From Gammaproteobacteria bacterium (lineage in GTDB: Bacteria; Pseudomonadota; Gammaproteobacteria; Steroidobacterales; UBA11654): a stretch of DNA of 45,851 bases. The first letter of the stretch is position 1; every line of letters begins with the position of its first letter. The stretch covers positions 1 through 45,851 of the forward strand of contig JAQWQE010000060.1 of assembly GCA_029244925.1 (NCBI GenBank), given 5' to 3'. The notes under the pieces were generated by a model. It was given only the letters and a program-made list of their open reading frames with translations, searched no databases and was not told the origin of the DNA. This document shows positions 1 through 9,849 of the stretch, piece by piece. Both the position numbers and the translations under genes were made by a program.

Positions 1-1373
1 AAAGTGTTCAATCCTTCATCCATCCAAGTCCACTGCCTTTCATCTGAATTAACAATCATAGGAAAGTAGATATGACCAATCTCATGAATGATTACTCCGA
101 TAAGAAATTCCTTTTCACTCCTAGAGTACGTCCTTGTTCCATTTTCATCAGCAACCGTTCTAGGCCCATTGAATGTGATCATGGGGTATTCCATACCGCC
201 CACAGGTCCATTGACACTTTGTGCCGTTGGATAGGGATAATCGAAAGTATATTTTGAGTAGATCTTTAAAGTATGCATGACCACTTCTGTAGAGTATTTT
301 GACCAGAGTGGTTCGCCTTCATTGGGATAGAAAGACATTGCCATAACCAAAGGATTCTCTTCTGAATCTTGTTTATAACCTGCAGCATCCCATATAAATT
401 TTCTCGAAGAAGCCCAGGCAAAATCTCTCACATTTTCAGCCTTAAATTGCCAAGTCTTTTTATCTTTGGATCTTTCTTTTTCTATCTCTAAAGCCTCTTC
501 TGGACTAACAATAAAAATAGGTGTTTCAGATTTTTCAGCTTTCTTTAGTCTTTTTCTATGCTCTTTACTTAAAATTCTTTCTGAATTTATAAGGACTCCA
601 GTTGACGATACAATATGATCAGCAGGCACTTTGATGGAAACATCATAGTTACCAAATTCCAATGTGAATTCACCATTTCCAATGAACTCTTTATTATGCC
701 AGCCTTCATAGTCACTGAATGCAACCAATCTTGGATACCATTGTGCAATCAGGAATATATCGTTTCCATCTTCAAATGTTTCATAACCGTTTCTGGAATC
801 TAGAGCATTGGTCTCTCCAATATTAAAATCCCAATCTATTTTGATTAGAATGCTTTCATCCATCTTCAGTTTTTGGTTTAAATCAACTCTGACCATTGTG
901 CCAACAATTTTTGTATTTACTTCTGAGCCATTGACTTTGATGCTTAGGTTTTGAATTCCACCTATAAAATCATCCATAAAATTGGTATTTCTCAAAGTGG
1001 AAAAGTTAATTTTATCGTTACTTGATATAGTTCTTGTTTGGAAATCAATAGAGTCTTGTTTAAATATGTTTTGATCAAGTTGGATCCAAATATATTTTAA
1101 GTCTAAAGGAGAATTATTGGTGTATTTTATAGTTTCTGATCCTTTTAAACTCCTTTCATCCTCAAACAGTTCAATATCTATTTTATAGTCAGCTTGTTGT
1201 TGCCAATACTTGTTAGTTGGCTCTCCTGTAGCAGCTCTGTATTGATTTGGATCTGGAAATATTTCATCAAGCTGCCTAAATTTATCTTCAAAGATACCTT
1301 TACTTTGATCTACAGGATGAGCATTTAAGTTAGCCATAAGACTAAATAAACATACAATCATTATCTTTTTCAT
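1..1373 (-). CDS. M1 family metallopeptidase (partial, runs off left edge)
   Basis: Reverse-strand open frame from ATG at 1373 to the window edge: MKKIMIVCLFSLMANLNAHPVDQSKG...; signal peptide; GGMEYPMI and HEIGH...WMDEG zinc-peptidase motifs. Not in the ORF track because the stop lies outside the window. Confidence 0.88.
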   Translation of the reverse strand, partial: MKKIMIVCLFSLMANLNAHPVDQSKGIFEDKFRQLDEIFPDPNQYRAATGEPTNKYWQQQADYKIDIELFEDERSLKGSETIKYTNNSPLDLKYIWIQLDQNIFKQDSIDFQTRTISSNDKINFSTLRNTNFMDDFIGGIQNLSIKVNGSEVNTKIVGTMVRVDLNQKLKMDESILIKIDWDFNIGETNALDSRNGYETFEDGNDIFLIAQWYPRLVAFSDYEGWHNKEFIGNGEFTLEFGNYDVSIKVPADHIVSSTGVLINSERILSKEHRKRLKKAEKSETPIFIVSPEEALEIEKERSKDKKTWQFKAENVRDFAWASSRKFIWDAAGYKQDSEENPLVMAMSFYPNEGEPLWSKYSTEVVMHTLKIYSKYTFDYPYPTAQSVNGPVGGMEYPMITFNGPRTVADENGTRTYSRSEKEFLIGVIIHEIGHIYFPMIVNSDERQWTWMDEGLNT

Positions 1374-1566
1374 AGCATTTAATTCTCAGTAATATTAATA
1401 TCAAGATGGACCATAACTTAAGGATAATTATTAAGAAATGCAAATCAAATCTAAGAAATATAAAAATGATTTCTTTGAAGTCTATAGATGGAGCAATTAT
1501 CGAATTTTTTCAAAAAACCAAATAATGCTTCTTGATATCTTCCTTTGAACCTGACAAGCTAAATTT

Positions 1567-2349
1567 ATGGTTTCTTCAAAAGTACGGCTCTCCATCACTA
1601 AAGATTGGCTCCCTCGCTACACTGGGATGGAGATTGATGAATTTGGTGATTATGTTTTATTAACCAATTTCAGTGATTATGTGATTCGTTTTTCTGAAAT
1701 GTTTGATTGTGAAATTAAAGGTATTGGAAGACCTATGCAGGCCGCTACAAATTCAGAGGGATTGAGCATTGTCAATTTTGGCATAGGCTCTCCTAATGCT
1801 GCGATTATTATGGACTTATTGACTGCGAGAGATCCAAAAGGAGTTCTTTTTCTTGGTAAATGTGGTGGTTTAAAGGAGTCTTCAGAAATTGGTAACCTAA
1901 TCTTACCCATTGCCGCTATTCGTGGAGAAGGAACAAGTGATTACTATTATCCTCCTTAAATTCCTGCCTTGCCATCTTTTATATTGCATAAATTTGTTTC
2001 TGAGAAAGTTATTGAACAAAATCTTGAGTATAGAACGGGTGTCATATATACAACCAATAGAAGGGTATGGGAGCATGACGAAGTTTTTAAAAATCGTCTG
2101 AGAGATACCACTGCTATAGCCATAGATATGGAGACAGCAACAATATTTATTGTTGGACATTACAATCAAATTGCAAGGGGAGCTTTGCTTTTAGTGTCCG
2201 ATACACCGGTTACACCAGATGGAATAAAGACAGGAAAGTCTGATCAAGTGGTTACTGATAATTGGCTACAAAAGCACTTGGATATTGGTATAAATGCCAT
2301 GACAGAAATAGGGATGACTGGTGAAACAATCAGACATTTCAGATATTAA
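1567..2349 (+). pseudogene. amn: AMP nucleosidase-like (phosphorylase family), interrupted by in-frame TAA at 1957-1959
   Basis: ORFs 1567..1959 and 1969..2349 are in the same frame. The joined product reads ...LFLGKCGGLKESSEIGN...RGEGTSDYYYPP*IPALPSF...AIDMETATIF...LLVSDTP..., typical of AMP nucleosidase. Confidence 0.75.
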
Positions 2350-2367
2350 ATAATTTAAGGAAAGTCT

Positions 2368-2706
2368 ATTAAACTTATTACCGCAATAATAAAACCCTTT
2401 GCTTTAGAGAGAGTCAAAGAAAGTCTAATCAATATAGGTATTCAAGGAGTCACTGTTAGTGATGTTAAGGGTTATGGAAGGCAAAAAGGACATACGGAAT
2501 TATATAGGGGTGCCGAATATCAGGTAGATTTACTTCCAAAAATTAAAATAGAAGTTGCTGTAACAGAGGAATTATCAGAACAAGCAATAGATGCCATAAT
2601 TGATTCTGCTTCTAATGGGAGTATTGGAGACGGTAAAATTTTTGTCACCAGCCTTGAGGAAGTCATCCGAATAAGAACTGGTGAGAGAGGCAAAAATGCC
2701 ATATAA
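2368..2706 (+). CDS. Nitrogen regulatory protein P-II (GlnB/GlnK), apparent ATT start
   Basis: Frame reads (M/I)KLITAIIKPFALERVKESLINIGIQGVTVSDVKGYGRQKGHTELYRGAEYQVDLLPKIKIEVAV...GDGKIFVTSLEEVIRIRTGERGKNAI*, exactly 112 aa, with conserved T-loop Tyr. AAGGA lies upstream of ATT at 2368. Missing from the ORF track for lack of ATG/GTG/TTG. Confidence 0.88.
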   Translation: MKLITAIIKPFALERVKESLINIGIQGVTVSDVKGYGRQKGHTELYRGAEYQVDLLPKIKIEVAVTEELSEQAIDAIIDSASNGSIGDGKIFVTSLEEVIRIRTGERGKNAI

Positions 2707-2758
2707 GTTTAGAATATTTTTTTTGGATAGTGTTTCTTTGCTATAAGGAGTTATTTAA

Positions 2759-3181
2759 ATGGAGAAACTAAACCCATTTCATTTAGCTATTCCTGTCACA
2801 GATATAGAGGAATCCAAAAGATTTTATCATAATCTTCTCGGAGCCAAGATAGGAAGGTTTAGTGATACATGGATTGATTTTGATTTCTTTGGTCACCAGC
2901 TCGTGTGTCATTTATCTCCTGCTAGTATTTCTGAGACATCAAATCCAGTTGATCAAGAGGATGTTCCTATTCCTCATTATGGTGTAGTTTTAGATTGGAA
3001 TGAGTTTGAGGCAATCATTAAACAACTTGAAGAAAAAAAGATTAATTTCATTATTAAACCAACCATTCGTTTCAAAGGAGAGGTGGGAGAGCAAGCTATA
3101 GTATTTCTAAGAGACCCTTCAGGAAATGCGATTGAATTTAAATCGTTTCGTAATATGGATAATTTATTTAAAGCAGAATAA
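2759..3181 (+). CDS. VOC family (glyoxalase/dioxygenase-like) protein
   Basis: N-terminal FHLAIPVTDIEESKRFYHNLLGAKIGR and C-terminal FLRDPSGNAIEFKSF typical of the VOC fold. Confidence 0.85.
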   Translation: MEKLNPFHLAIPVTDIEESKRFYHNLLGAKIGRFSDTWIDFDFFGHQLVCHLSPASISETSNPVDQEDVPIPHYGVVLDWNEFEAIIKQLEEKKINFIIKPTIRFKGEVGEQAIVFLRDPSGNAIEFKSFRNMDNLFKAE

Positions 3182-3245
3182 ATAGTCTTGTACTGTTCCA
3201 ATAATGATCAGATAATAATAATCACTAATTAATAGGAGGAATGAA

Positions 3246-3530
3246 GTGCCTGAAAATATTTTCTTCAATGGCGATATCTTTGGAATAATCGATAATGGTA
3301 TTTTAGCGTTGATTTCAGTATTCGGTATAGATATTGAAAAAAGGCTAGGGGGGAAAGGAGTTTATGGAGCATTATTTGGAGCTTTAATTGGTAATGCTAT
3401 CAGTGATTTTGTCGCAGCTCTCATAGATCCTTCAACCAGTGATCTTGCATTAGGTGTGTTTGCAGGTTGCATGTATGTGACGATTCTTACTTATATCTAT
3501 GTGAGATTTTTCAAAAAAGACAGTTTATGA
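3246..3530 (+). CDS. small hydrophobic membrane protein of unknown function
   Basis: 94 aa, GTG start, glycine-rich TM segment GVYGALFGALIGNAISD plus a second TM; coupled to the downstream gene (ATGA overlap). Confidence 0.6.
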   Translation: MPENIFFNGDIFGIIDNGILALISVFGIDIEKRLGGKGVYGALFGALIGNAISDFVAALIDPSTSDLALGVFAGCMYVTILTYIYVRFFKKDSL

Positions 3531-3898
3531 AATTGAGTGCAATTGAGAAATGGCATCTTTGTATCAACGAAAAAATAGTTGACTCTGATGCTCTAGATGA
3601 AAGCATTAAATTTTACTCTCCATTTGTTTTCAAACCTATAGAAGGAATAGAGAAGGTGACTCAGTATCTCAATGCTGCTAACTCTGTAATAGCTAATGAT
3701 GATTTTAAATACACTGAAGAGTTGGTTGGTGATGACACTGCCTTTTTATCATTTGAAACAAAAGTGAGTGATCTGTATGTTAATGGCATTGATTTTTTGA
3801 CTTGGAATCAGGACCAAAAGCTCACTGAATTGAGGGTATTCATAAGACCGTTTAAGGGGCTCACCGTTGTAAGTGAAATGATGATGAAGTATCTTTGA
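3527..3898 (+). CDS. NTF2-like/SnoaL-like protein
   Basis: Start taken at ATG 3527 (MKLSAIEKWHLCINEK...); NTF2-like pattern FYSPFVFKPIEG...FLTWNQDQKLTELRVFIRP. The 3467 start in the track overlaps the upstream gene extensively. Confidence 0.6.
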   Translation: MKLSAIEKWHLCINEKIVDSDALDESIKFYSPFVFKPIEGIEKVTQYLNAANSVIANDDFKYTEELVGDDTAFLSFETKVSDLYVNGIDFLTWNQDQKLTELRVFIRPFKGLTVVSEMMMKYL

Positions 3899-4176
3899 TC
3901 ATAATTAAAGAAAAAAACACAAACTTGTATCAATATTGGAGAGCAAATATTCGCTTAGTATTGGGACTTCTTTCCATATGGTTTTTGGTGTCCTATGGTT
4001 GCGGTATTCTCTTTGTTGATTTTTTAGATCAATACACCTTTTTCGGTTTCAAACTAGGCTTTTGGTTTGCTCAGCAAGGCAGTATTTTTGTCTTTGTTAT
4101 TTTAATTTTTATTTACATTCAACAAATGAAAAAATTAGACCTTCTATACAAACACAAGAATCGAGAAAAAGACTAA
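3895..4176 (+). CDS. DUF4212 protein, small subunit of a sodium:solute symporter
   Basis: 93 aa, TTG start overlapping upstream TGA; YWRANIRLVLGLLSIWFLVSYGCGILFVDFL...GFWFAQQGSIFVFVILIFIY matches the DUF4212 pattern; immediately precedes an SSS symporter. Confidence 0.87.
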   Translation: MIIIKEKNTNLYQYWRANIRLVLGLLSIWFLVSYGCGILFVDFLDQYTFFGFKLGFWFAQQGSIFVFVILIFIYIQQMKKLDLLYKHKNREKD

Positions 4177-4177
4177 A

Positions 4178-5926
4178 GTGTCGGTTCAGTTATTAACTTA
4201 TATTTTTGTGGGTATTTCTTTCGGAATATATTTATTTATAGCTATTCGTTCGAGGGCCAATTCTACCAGTGAATTCTATATTGCTGGAAAGGGTGTTCAT
4301 CCTATTGCTAATGGAATGGCAACCGCTGCTGATTGGATGTCTGCGGCCTCATTTATTTCGATGGCAGGCATTATTTCTTTTATGGGTAGAGATGGATCCG
4401 TTTATTTAATGGGCTGGACAGGCGGTTATGTTTTACTGGCTCTTCTATTGGCACCGTATCTAAGAAAATTTGGACAATTTACAGTGCCTGATTTTATTGG
4501 CACCAGATATTATTCATCCTTTGCAAGAATCGTAGCTGTGGTTTGCTTGATAGTCGTTTCCTTTACTTATGTTGCAGGTCAAATGAGAGGAGTAGGTATA
4601 GTTTTTTCTCGATTTTTGGAAGTTGATATTAATACCGGAGTTATGATTGGCATGGGAATAGTATTTTTTTATGCTGTTTTGGGTGGTATGAAAGGGATTA
4701 CTTATACCCAAGTTGCTCAATATTGCGTTCTAATTTTTGCTTACCTAGTACCCGCTGTCTTTATCTCAATTCTAATTACTGGCAATCCAATACCACAATT
4801 GGGTTTTGGAGATCAGGTCATAGACGACCCTCAATATTTATTAAGTAAATTAGATGGCGTTATGACTCAGCTTGGATTCGAACCCTACACATCAGGTATC
4901 AAAAGCACCATTGATGTTTTTTGTATAACTGCCGCACTGATGTTGGGAACAGCTGGCTTGCCTCACGTTATAGTAAGATTTTTTACAGTGCCCGATGTTG
5001 CCGCTGCAAGACAGTCTGCAGGATACGCTTTAATTTTTATTGCCATACTTTACACAACAGCTCCAGCAGTTGCCTCTTTCGCCCGATTGAATTTATTTGA
5101 ATCAACACATAATGTCTCGTATGAAAAAGCACCTGAGTGGTTTAAGAATTGGGAAGATATAGGTTTGATTGCTTGGAAAGATAAAAATAATGATGGAAAA
5201 ATCCAGCATGCCAATGGCAATGCCTTTGAACCTGCCAAACCAAAATTTAATGAAAAGAAAGGAGTTTACGGACAGCGATTGATCATCAATGAAGCAAATA
5301 CAACCAATAATAATGAAGTGTATATAGACCGAGATATTATTGTTTTAGCGAACCCTGAAATTGCTCAGTTACCCCCATGGGTCATTGCTTTAGTGGCTGC
5401 TGGAGCATTAGCAGCAGCATTATCAACTGCGGCAGGGCTTTTATTGGTTATATCCACAGCTGTTTCACATGACTTGTTGAAGAAAACATTTGCAAAAAAC
5501 ATCACTGAGAAAAAAGAGCTTTTATTCGCAAGACTTTCAATTTTTGTAGCGATTATTATTGCGGGTCTTTTTGGTATTTACCCTCCAGCATTTGTGGCAC
5601 AAGTGGTTGCCTTTGCTTTTGGACTGGCAGCAGCAACTCTATTTCCTGCTATTTGCATGGGTATATTCTCAAAGAGAATCAATAAACAAGGTGCGATTAC
5701 TGGAATGTTGGTAGGTCTTATTTTTACCCTTAGTTATATTATTTATTTCAAATTTTTATTCCCTGAGATGAATTCTAGTGAGTATTGGTTTTTAGGCATA
5801 TCACCAGAGGGAATTGGCTTTATTGGAATGCTATTAAATCTCTTTATAAGTTTCTTGATTTCATTCTCAACTGCACCACCACCCAATGACATTATTGAAA
5901 TGATTGATGAGATTAGACAGCCTTAA
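4178..5926 (+). CDS. Sodium:solute symporter (SSS), ActP/VC_2705-like
   Basis: 582 aa, GTG start; SEFYIAGKGVHPIANGMATAADWMSAASFISMAG signature; partner DUF4212 directly upstream. Confidence 0.9.
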   Translation: MSVQLLTYIFVGISFGIYLFIAIRSRANSTSEFYIAGKGVHPIANGMATAADWMSAASFISMAGIISFMGRDGSVYLMGWTGGYVLLALLLAPYLRKFGQFTVPDFIGTRYYSSFARIVAVVCLIVVSFTYVAGQMRGVGIVFSRFLEVDINTGVMIGMGIVFFYAVLGGMKGITYTQVAQYCVLIFAYLVPAVFISILITGNPIPQLGFGDQVIDDPQYLLSKLDGVMTQLGFEPYTSGIKSTIDVFCITAALMLGTAGLPHVIVRFFTVPDVAAARQSAGYALIFIAILYTTAPAVASFARLNLFESTHNVSYEKAPEWFKNWEDIGLIAWKDKNNDGKIQHANGNAFEPAKPKFNEKKGVYGQRLIINEANTTNNNEVYIDRDIIVLANPEIAQLPPWVIALVAAGALAAALSTAAGLLLVISTAVSHDLLKKTFAKNITEKKELLFARLSIFVAIIIAGLFGIYPPAFVAQVVAFAFGLAAATLFPAICMGIFSKRINKQGAITGMLVGLIFTLSYIIYFKFLFPEMNSSEYWFLGISPEGIGFIGMLLNLFISFLISFSTAPPPNDIIEMIDEIRQP

Positions 5927-5977
5927 AATAGTATCAATTAAAAGCGTTTCTGTAAAAGCTATCCTTTAGCTTCAATA

Positions 5978-6847
5978 TCACTTCTTTGGAGGGACTAAGA
6001 TTAATTTAGATGTTATTTTTATGTAATTTATATACTCTGAATCTAAGCCCCATTTCTCTTTGGCCATGCGATCTAGTATAGGTATCCCACTGACTTTGGT
6101 AAGCAGAAAATAGACAAAAATAGGTGATATTAAGGTTACTAATTGCCATCCAGACAATACTGGAAATGCGAGAAGAGCTAAACCAAACCAAAGGATAATT
6201 TCACCAAAATAATTTGGATGCTGTGACCATGACCAAAGACCTGATGTAATAAAACGACCTTGATTGTTTGGATCTTTTTTAAATTGTGACTTCTGAGTGT
6301 CAGCAATCACTTCTACTGCAAAGCCAAATAGCCATAAAGCGATCCCAATATAACCCAGAATATTTAATTCTATGGTTGTGTTAGAGGTTAGTGCAGCAAG
6401 ACCAGCTGCCATTGTTACCAATACCCAAAGTCCGCCAAGCGTCCACGTTAAAAGAAACCATGTAAACTTGGTTTTCATCACGGTAAAACGTTTGTCTTGC
6501 CCAACAGTTTTAACTCGCCAAAATAAAAATGAGCCCAGTCGAATCGCCCACAACATTATCATGGAGCAAATAATCCAATCTCTGATGTCTAAAGAAGGAT
6601 TCAATAGAATCGCTGTAATGACTGTAGCAATATAGGAAAGAGAACCTATTAAATCAAAGTAATGCTCGGTTTGAAATGCATAAGAGGGTATGAAGATAGT
6701 CCAGTGTAGAACAAACCCTATGACCCCACATACAGCAAATAATGGTAGACCCTCAAAACTCAAACTTCCTTGGCTGCCAGAAAAAAGAATGAATGCAGCA
6801 ATGATTAGTGAGATTATAATACCTATTAGACTTTTTGATTCTGTCAT
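5978..6847 (-). CDS. DUF1295-domain (steroid 5-alpha-reductase C-terminal-like) membrane protein
   Basis: GLWSWSQHPNYFGEIILWFGLALLAFP and C-terminal motif; multiple TM segments. Confidence 0.85.
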   Translation of the reverse strand: MTESKSLIGIIISLIIAAFILFSGSQGSLSFEGLPLFAVCGVIGFVLHWTIFIPSYAFQTEHYFDLIGSLSYIATVITAILLNPSLDIRDWIICSMIMLWAIRLGSFLFWRVKTVGQDKRFTVMKTKFTWFLLTWTLGGLWVLVTMAAGLAALTSNTTIELNILGYIGIALWLFGFAVEVIADTQKSQFKKDPNNQGRFITSGLWSWSQHPNYFGEIILWFGLALLAFPVLSGWQLVTLISPIFVYFLLTKVSGIPILDRMAKEKWGLDSEYINYIKITSKLILVPPKK

Positions 6848-6862
6848 ATTAAATTCCTTTTT

Positions 6863-7447
6863 TTACGTCTTAAGTCGCTCAAACCATTTTGATTTGTCTT
6901 GGGGAGTAAAATTATCAATTACATCCATTGCCTCATCAATCGAGTCAGCAAAAATGAGTTCATCAGATGTGGATTGGGGAAGAAAACCTTCTTGAACAGC
7001 GTGTTTGACAAAAGTTTGTAGTGGGGCGTAATAATTTTCAATATTGAGCAAAATAATTGGTTTGGATTGAATGCCAAGTTGATTCCAGGTCAATGATTCA
7101 AAAAATTCTTCCCAAGTGCCAATTCCTCCTGGTAGGCAAATCACTGCTTCCGATCTTTTTGCCATTTCTAGTTTTCGTTGGTGCATTGATTCTACAACCA
7201 CAAGTTCAGTTAAACTCTTATGGCCAACTTCAACAGCATTGAGCTGCTCTGTTATCACTCCAGTTATATGTCCACCATGTTCAACAGCAGCATCACCCAA
7301 TACACCCATTAATCCAACACTGCCTCCTCCATAGACAATACGATATCCTTTCTCAACAATTGAAATGGAGAGTTGATGGGCTGTTTGACGATATATTGCT
7401 CGCTCACCAAAACTCGATCCTGCAAATATACAAATTGTTTCTATCAT
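6863..7447 (-). CDS. LOG family (TIGR00730-type Rossmann fold) protein
   Basis: CIFAGSSFG...YGGGSVGLMGVLGD and LPGGIGTWEEFFE motifs. Confidence 0.9.
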   Translation of the reverse strand: MIETICIFAGSSFGERAIYRQTAHQLSISIVEKGYRIVYGGGSVGLMGVLGDAAVEHGGHITGVITEQLNAVEVGHKSLTELVVVESMHQRKLEMAKRSEAVICLPGGIGTWEEFFESLTWNQLGIQSKPIILLNIENYYAPLQTFVKHAVQEGFLPQSTSDELIFADSIDEAMDVIDNFTPQDKSKWFERLKT

Positions 7448-7476
7448 AACTATGTCTTTATTATTGATTTTATATT

Positions 7477-8922
7477 TTATATTAAGAAATAAGGCACTAA
7501 ATAAATACCTGCCAGTGAAACAATGACAATTGCTATTAGGTTGATGACTATGCCTGCTCGCATCATTTGAGGTACTTTGATTAATTCAGAGCCAAATACA
7601 ATGGCATTGGGAGGTGTGGCAACCGGTAACATGAAGGCACAACTTGCTGCAATGGCAATTGATGCAGTGAGTAACAATGGATTAAATCCAAATTGAGTTG
7701 CAATAATTGCAACGATGGGTAAAAAAGTAGCTGTTGTTGCAAGGTTTGAAGTTAGTTCAGTTAAGAAAATGATTAAAGTTGTAAACAGAAGTACAAGTAG
7801 GAAAATACTCAAACCAGTAGGCATCGAACTCCCAATCCATGCTGCCAATCCAGAACTTTGTGCAGCGGCAGCTAAAGACAGTCCTCCACCAAATAATAAT
7901 AAAACTCCCCAAGGCACTCCAGCTTCAGCATCCTTCCATTCGAGTAGATTATTTTGATTACCGCCACCGTTGGGTGTTAAGAATAAAATCAAACCACAGA
8001 GCATTGCTATACCTGGATCAGTAAGACCTTCCAGTCCAGATATCCCATTGATTGATCCTCTAAAGATCCATAGTAGGGCTGTGCAAATGAAAATGAAAAA
8101 TACTCTTTTTTCTGAAGTTGAAATCTTTCCAAGATTGTTTCTCATAGAAAGAATTGTTTCTTGAGTTTGATGCGAAGTTTCAAAATTAACTGGAAAACTA
8201 AATCGAGTCAGGCTTAGCCAAGTCAGCGGCAAGAGAATCATACTCACAGGTAGACCCACTTTCATCCAATCTACGAATGAGATGGAGACGTTGTATTGCT
8301 CTTCCATAAAACCATTCAATGCCATATTGGGAGCAGTTCCTATTAGGGTAGCAATACCTCCTATATTAGCTGCATAAGCTATTCCTAAAAGAAGAGCCAC
8401 CTGAAAATTAGCTTTATCATCATTGCTCAGTTCTGCCATCGATTCATTGATAACAGCAATAATTGCTAGACCAATAGGTAGAAGCATGATTGTCGTTGAA
8501 GTATTCATGATCCACATGCTAAGAATGCAGGAACTTAACATAAATCCACCAATAATCGATTTACCTCTGGTGCCTGTATATTTTAAAACCGTTAATGCCA
8601 TTCTTTTGTGTAAGTTGCATTTCTGTATGGCTATGGATAAGAAAAATCCACCGAGGAAGAGAAAAATATTTTTATTGGCGTAAGGTGCTGCCGTTGCCTC
8701 AATACTAGAGACTCCTAGCAATGGAAAAAACACAAGTGGAATTAAAGCCGTTATAGCAATGGGGACTGCTTCTGTTGCCCACCAGATCCCCATCCAAACA
8801 AAGACAGCTGCTGCTCTTTTTGCCTCGATTGGTAGTGATTCACTGCCAGGGAGGAGGAGAATAATAATTGCAGCTATTAACCCAAGTATAAAGCCAACTT
8901 TTGATTTCTTTTTATCTGACAT
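7477..8922 (-). CDS. SLC13/DASS family anion (dicarboxylate):Na+ symporter
   Basis: WMGIWWATEAVPIAITALIPLVFFPLLGV; NTSTTIMLLPIGLAI; CAFMLPVATPPNAIVFGS signature. Confidence 0.9.
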   Translation of the reverse strand: MSDKKKSKVGFILGLIAAIIILLLPGSESLPIEAKRAAAVFVWMGIWWATEAVPIAITALIPLVFFPLLGVSSIEATAAPYANKNIFLFLGGFFLSIAIQKCNLHKRMALTVLKYTGTRGKSIIGGFMLSSCILSMWIMNTSTTIMLLPIGLAIIAVINESMAELSNDDKANFQVALLLGIAYAANIGGIATLIGTAPNMALNGFMEEQYNVSISFVDWMKVGLPVSMILLPLTWLSLTRFSFPVNFETSHQTQETILSMRNNLGKISTSEKRVFFIFICTALLWIFRGSINGISGLEGLTDPGIAMLCGLILFLTPNGGGNQNNLLEWKDAEAGVPWGVLLLFGGGLSLAAAAQSSGLAAWIGSSMPTGLSIFLLVLLFTTLIIFLTELTSNLATTATFLPIVAIIATQFGFNPLLLTASIAIAASCAFMLPVATPPNAIVFGSELIKVPQMMRAGIVINLIAIVIVSLAGIYLVPYFLI

Positions 8923-8958
8923 TGAACCTTATGCTATAAAAAAATGAATTTTAGGATA

Positions 8959-9816
8959 CTACACCTCATAATTGAAATCTGATAAGAATTCCATGAATTT
9001 TTTTGTGGCTATTGCAAAAGGTCTTTCTTTTAAATACATCAAGCCTATCGTAAATTCTAATTTGGGTATGAGAGGCTTAATACTGGATCCTCTAAATTGA
9101 CTTACTTTAGCAGTAAACTCATCCAATATGGTATAGCCAGAACCATTATTTACAATCGCTGCAGCCATCTGGTAGTTATCCGAAGTAATGGTTGATTGTA
9201 AGTTAATATTATTTTTCTCAATATATTTTTCAATCTTTTTACCCAATGGACTTCTGGAGCTGAGTTTGATAAATGGAAGGGGTGCATCATTCTTTGTCTT
9301 ATTATTTGGTTCAAGTATTACAAATTTACCACTGGTTAAACCCATCAAACCTATTTCTTCATCCTCTTGATGATCTTGGGCTATCGCTATATCTAATGAG
9401 GTGTCTTTGATTTTATTTTTTAAGTCTAAATAATGAAGTGACGAAATTTCAAAACTTACATTGGGATTATTTTTTTTAAAACCAGCAATAGCTTTAGGTA
9501 AAAAATCAATGCCAAGAGAAGGGGTGCATGACACCCTTAATTTATCCATGGGAAATTCAGTTAGACTTTCTGATATCTGATTGATATCTGTTAATACTTC
9601 TTCCATAATAGCGGTGTGTTTGAAAAGAATATTCGCTTCAGGAGTGGGAACTAGCTTCATACGAATTCTCTCAAAAAGACGGAATCCAAGTTGTTGTTCC
9701 GCATGAGCGAGAACTTTACTCACAGAAGGTTGAGATACATTTAAAAGTTTTGCTGCAGATGTTACTGATCCTGTCTTATAAACGTTATTAAAAACCTCAA
9801 TATGCCTTGTTCTCAT
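8959..9816 (-). CDS. LysR family transcriptional regulator
   Basis: N-terminal HTH: MRTRHIEVFNNVYKTGSVTSAAKLLNVSQPSVSKVLAHAEQQLGFRLFER. Confidence 0.92.
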   Translation of the reverse strand: MRTRHIEVFNNVYKTGSVTSAAKLLNVSQPSVSKVLAHAEQQLGFRLFERIRMKLVPTPEANILFKHTAIMEEVLTDINQISESLTEFPMDKLRVSCTPSLGIDFLPKAIAGFKKNNPNVSFEISSLHYLDLKNKIKDTSLDIAIAQDHQEDEEIGLMGLTSGKFVILEPNNKTKNDAPLPFIKLSSRSPLGKKIEKYIEKNNINLQSTITSDNYQMAAAIVNNGSGYTILDEFTAKVSQFRGSSIKPLIPKLEFTIGLMYLKERPFAIATKKFMEFLSDFNYEV

Positions 9817-9849
9817 GATTTACTCCATAGATAGTGTTTATAACATACT

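Noticed and set aside
1677-2169. Antisense ORFs 1677..1910 and 1903..2169 opposite the AMP nucleosidase
   Set aside because: No recognisable domain; they lie opposite a conserved coding frame and look like shadow ORFs. The same applies to the other antisense ORFs in the track (for example 4514..4720, 7715..7957, 12185..12565, 39390..39824, 40761..41156).
3467-3526. N-terminal extension of the NTF2-like ORF
   Set aside because: The extension lies within the upstream gene; ATG 3527 gives the standard ATGA overlap and a plausible protein start.
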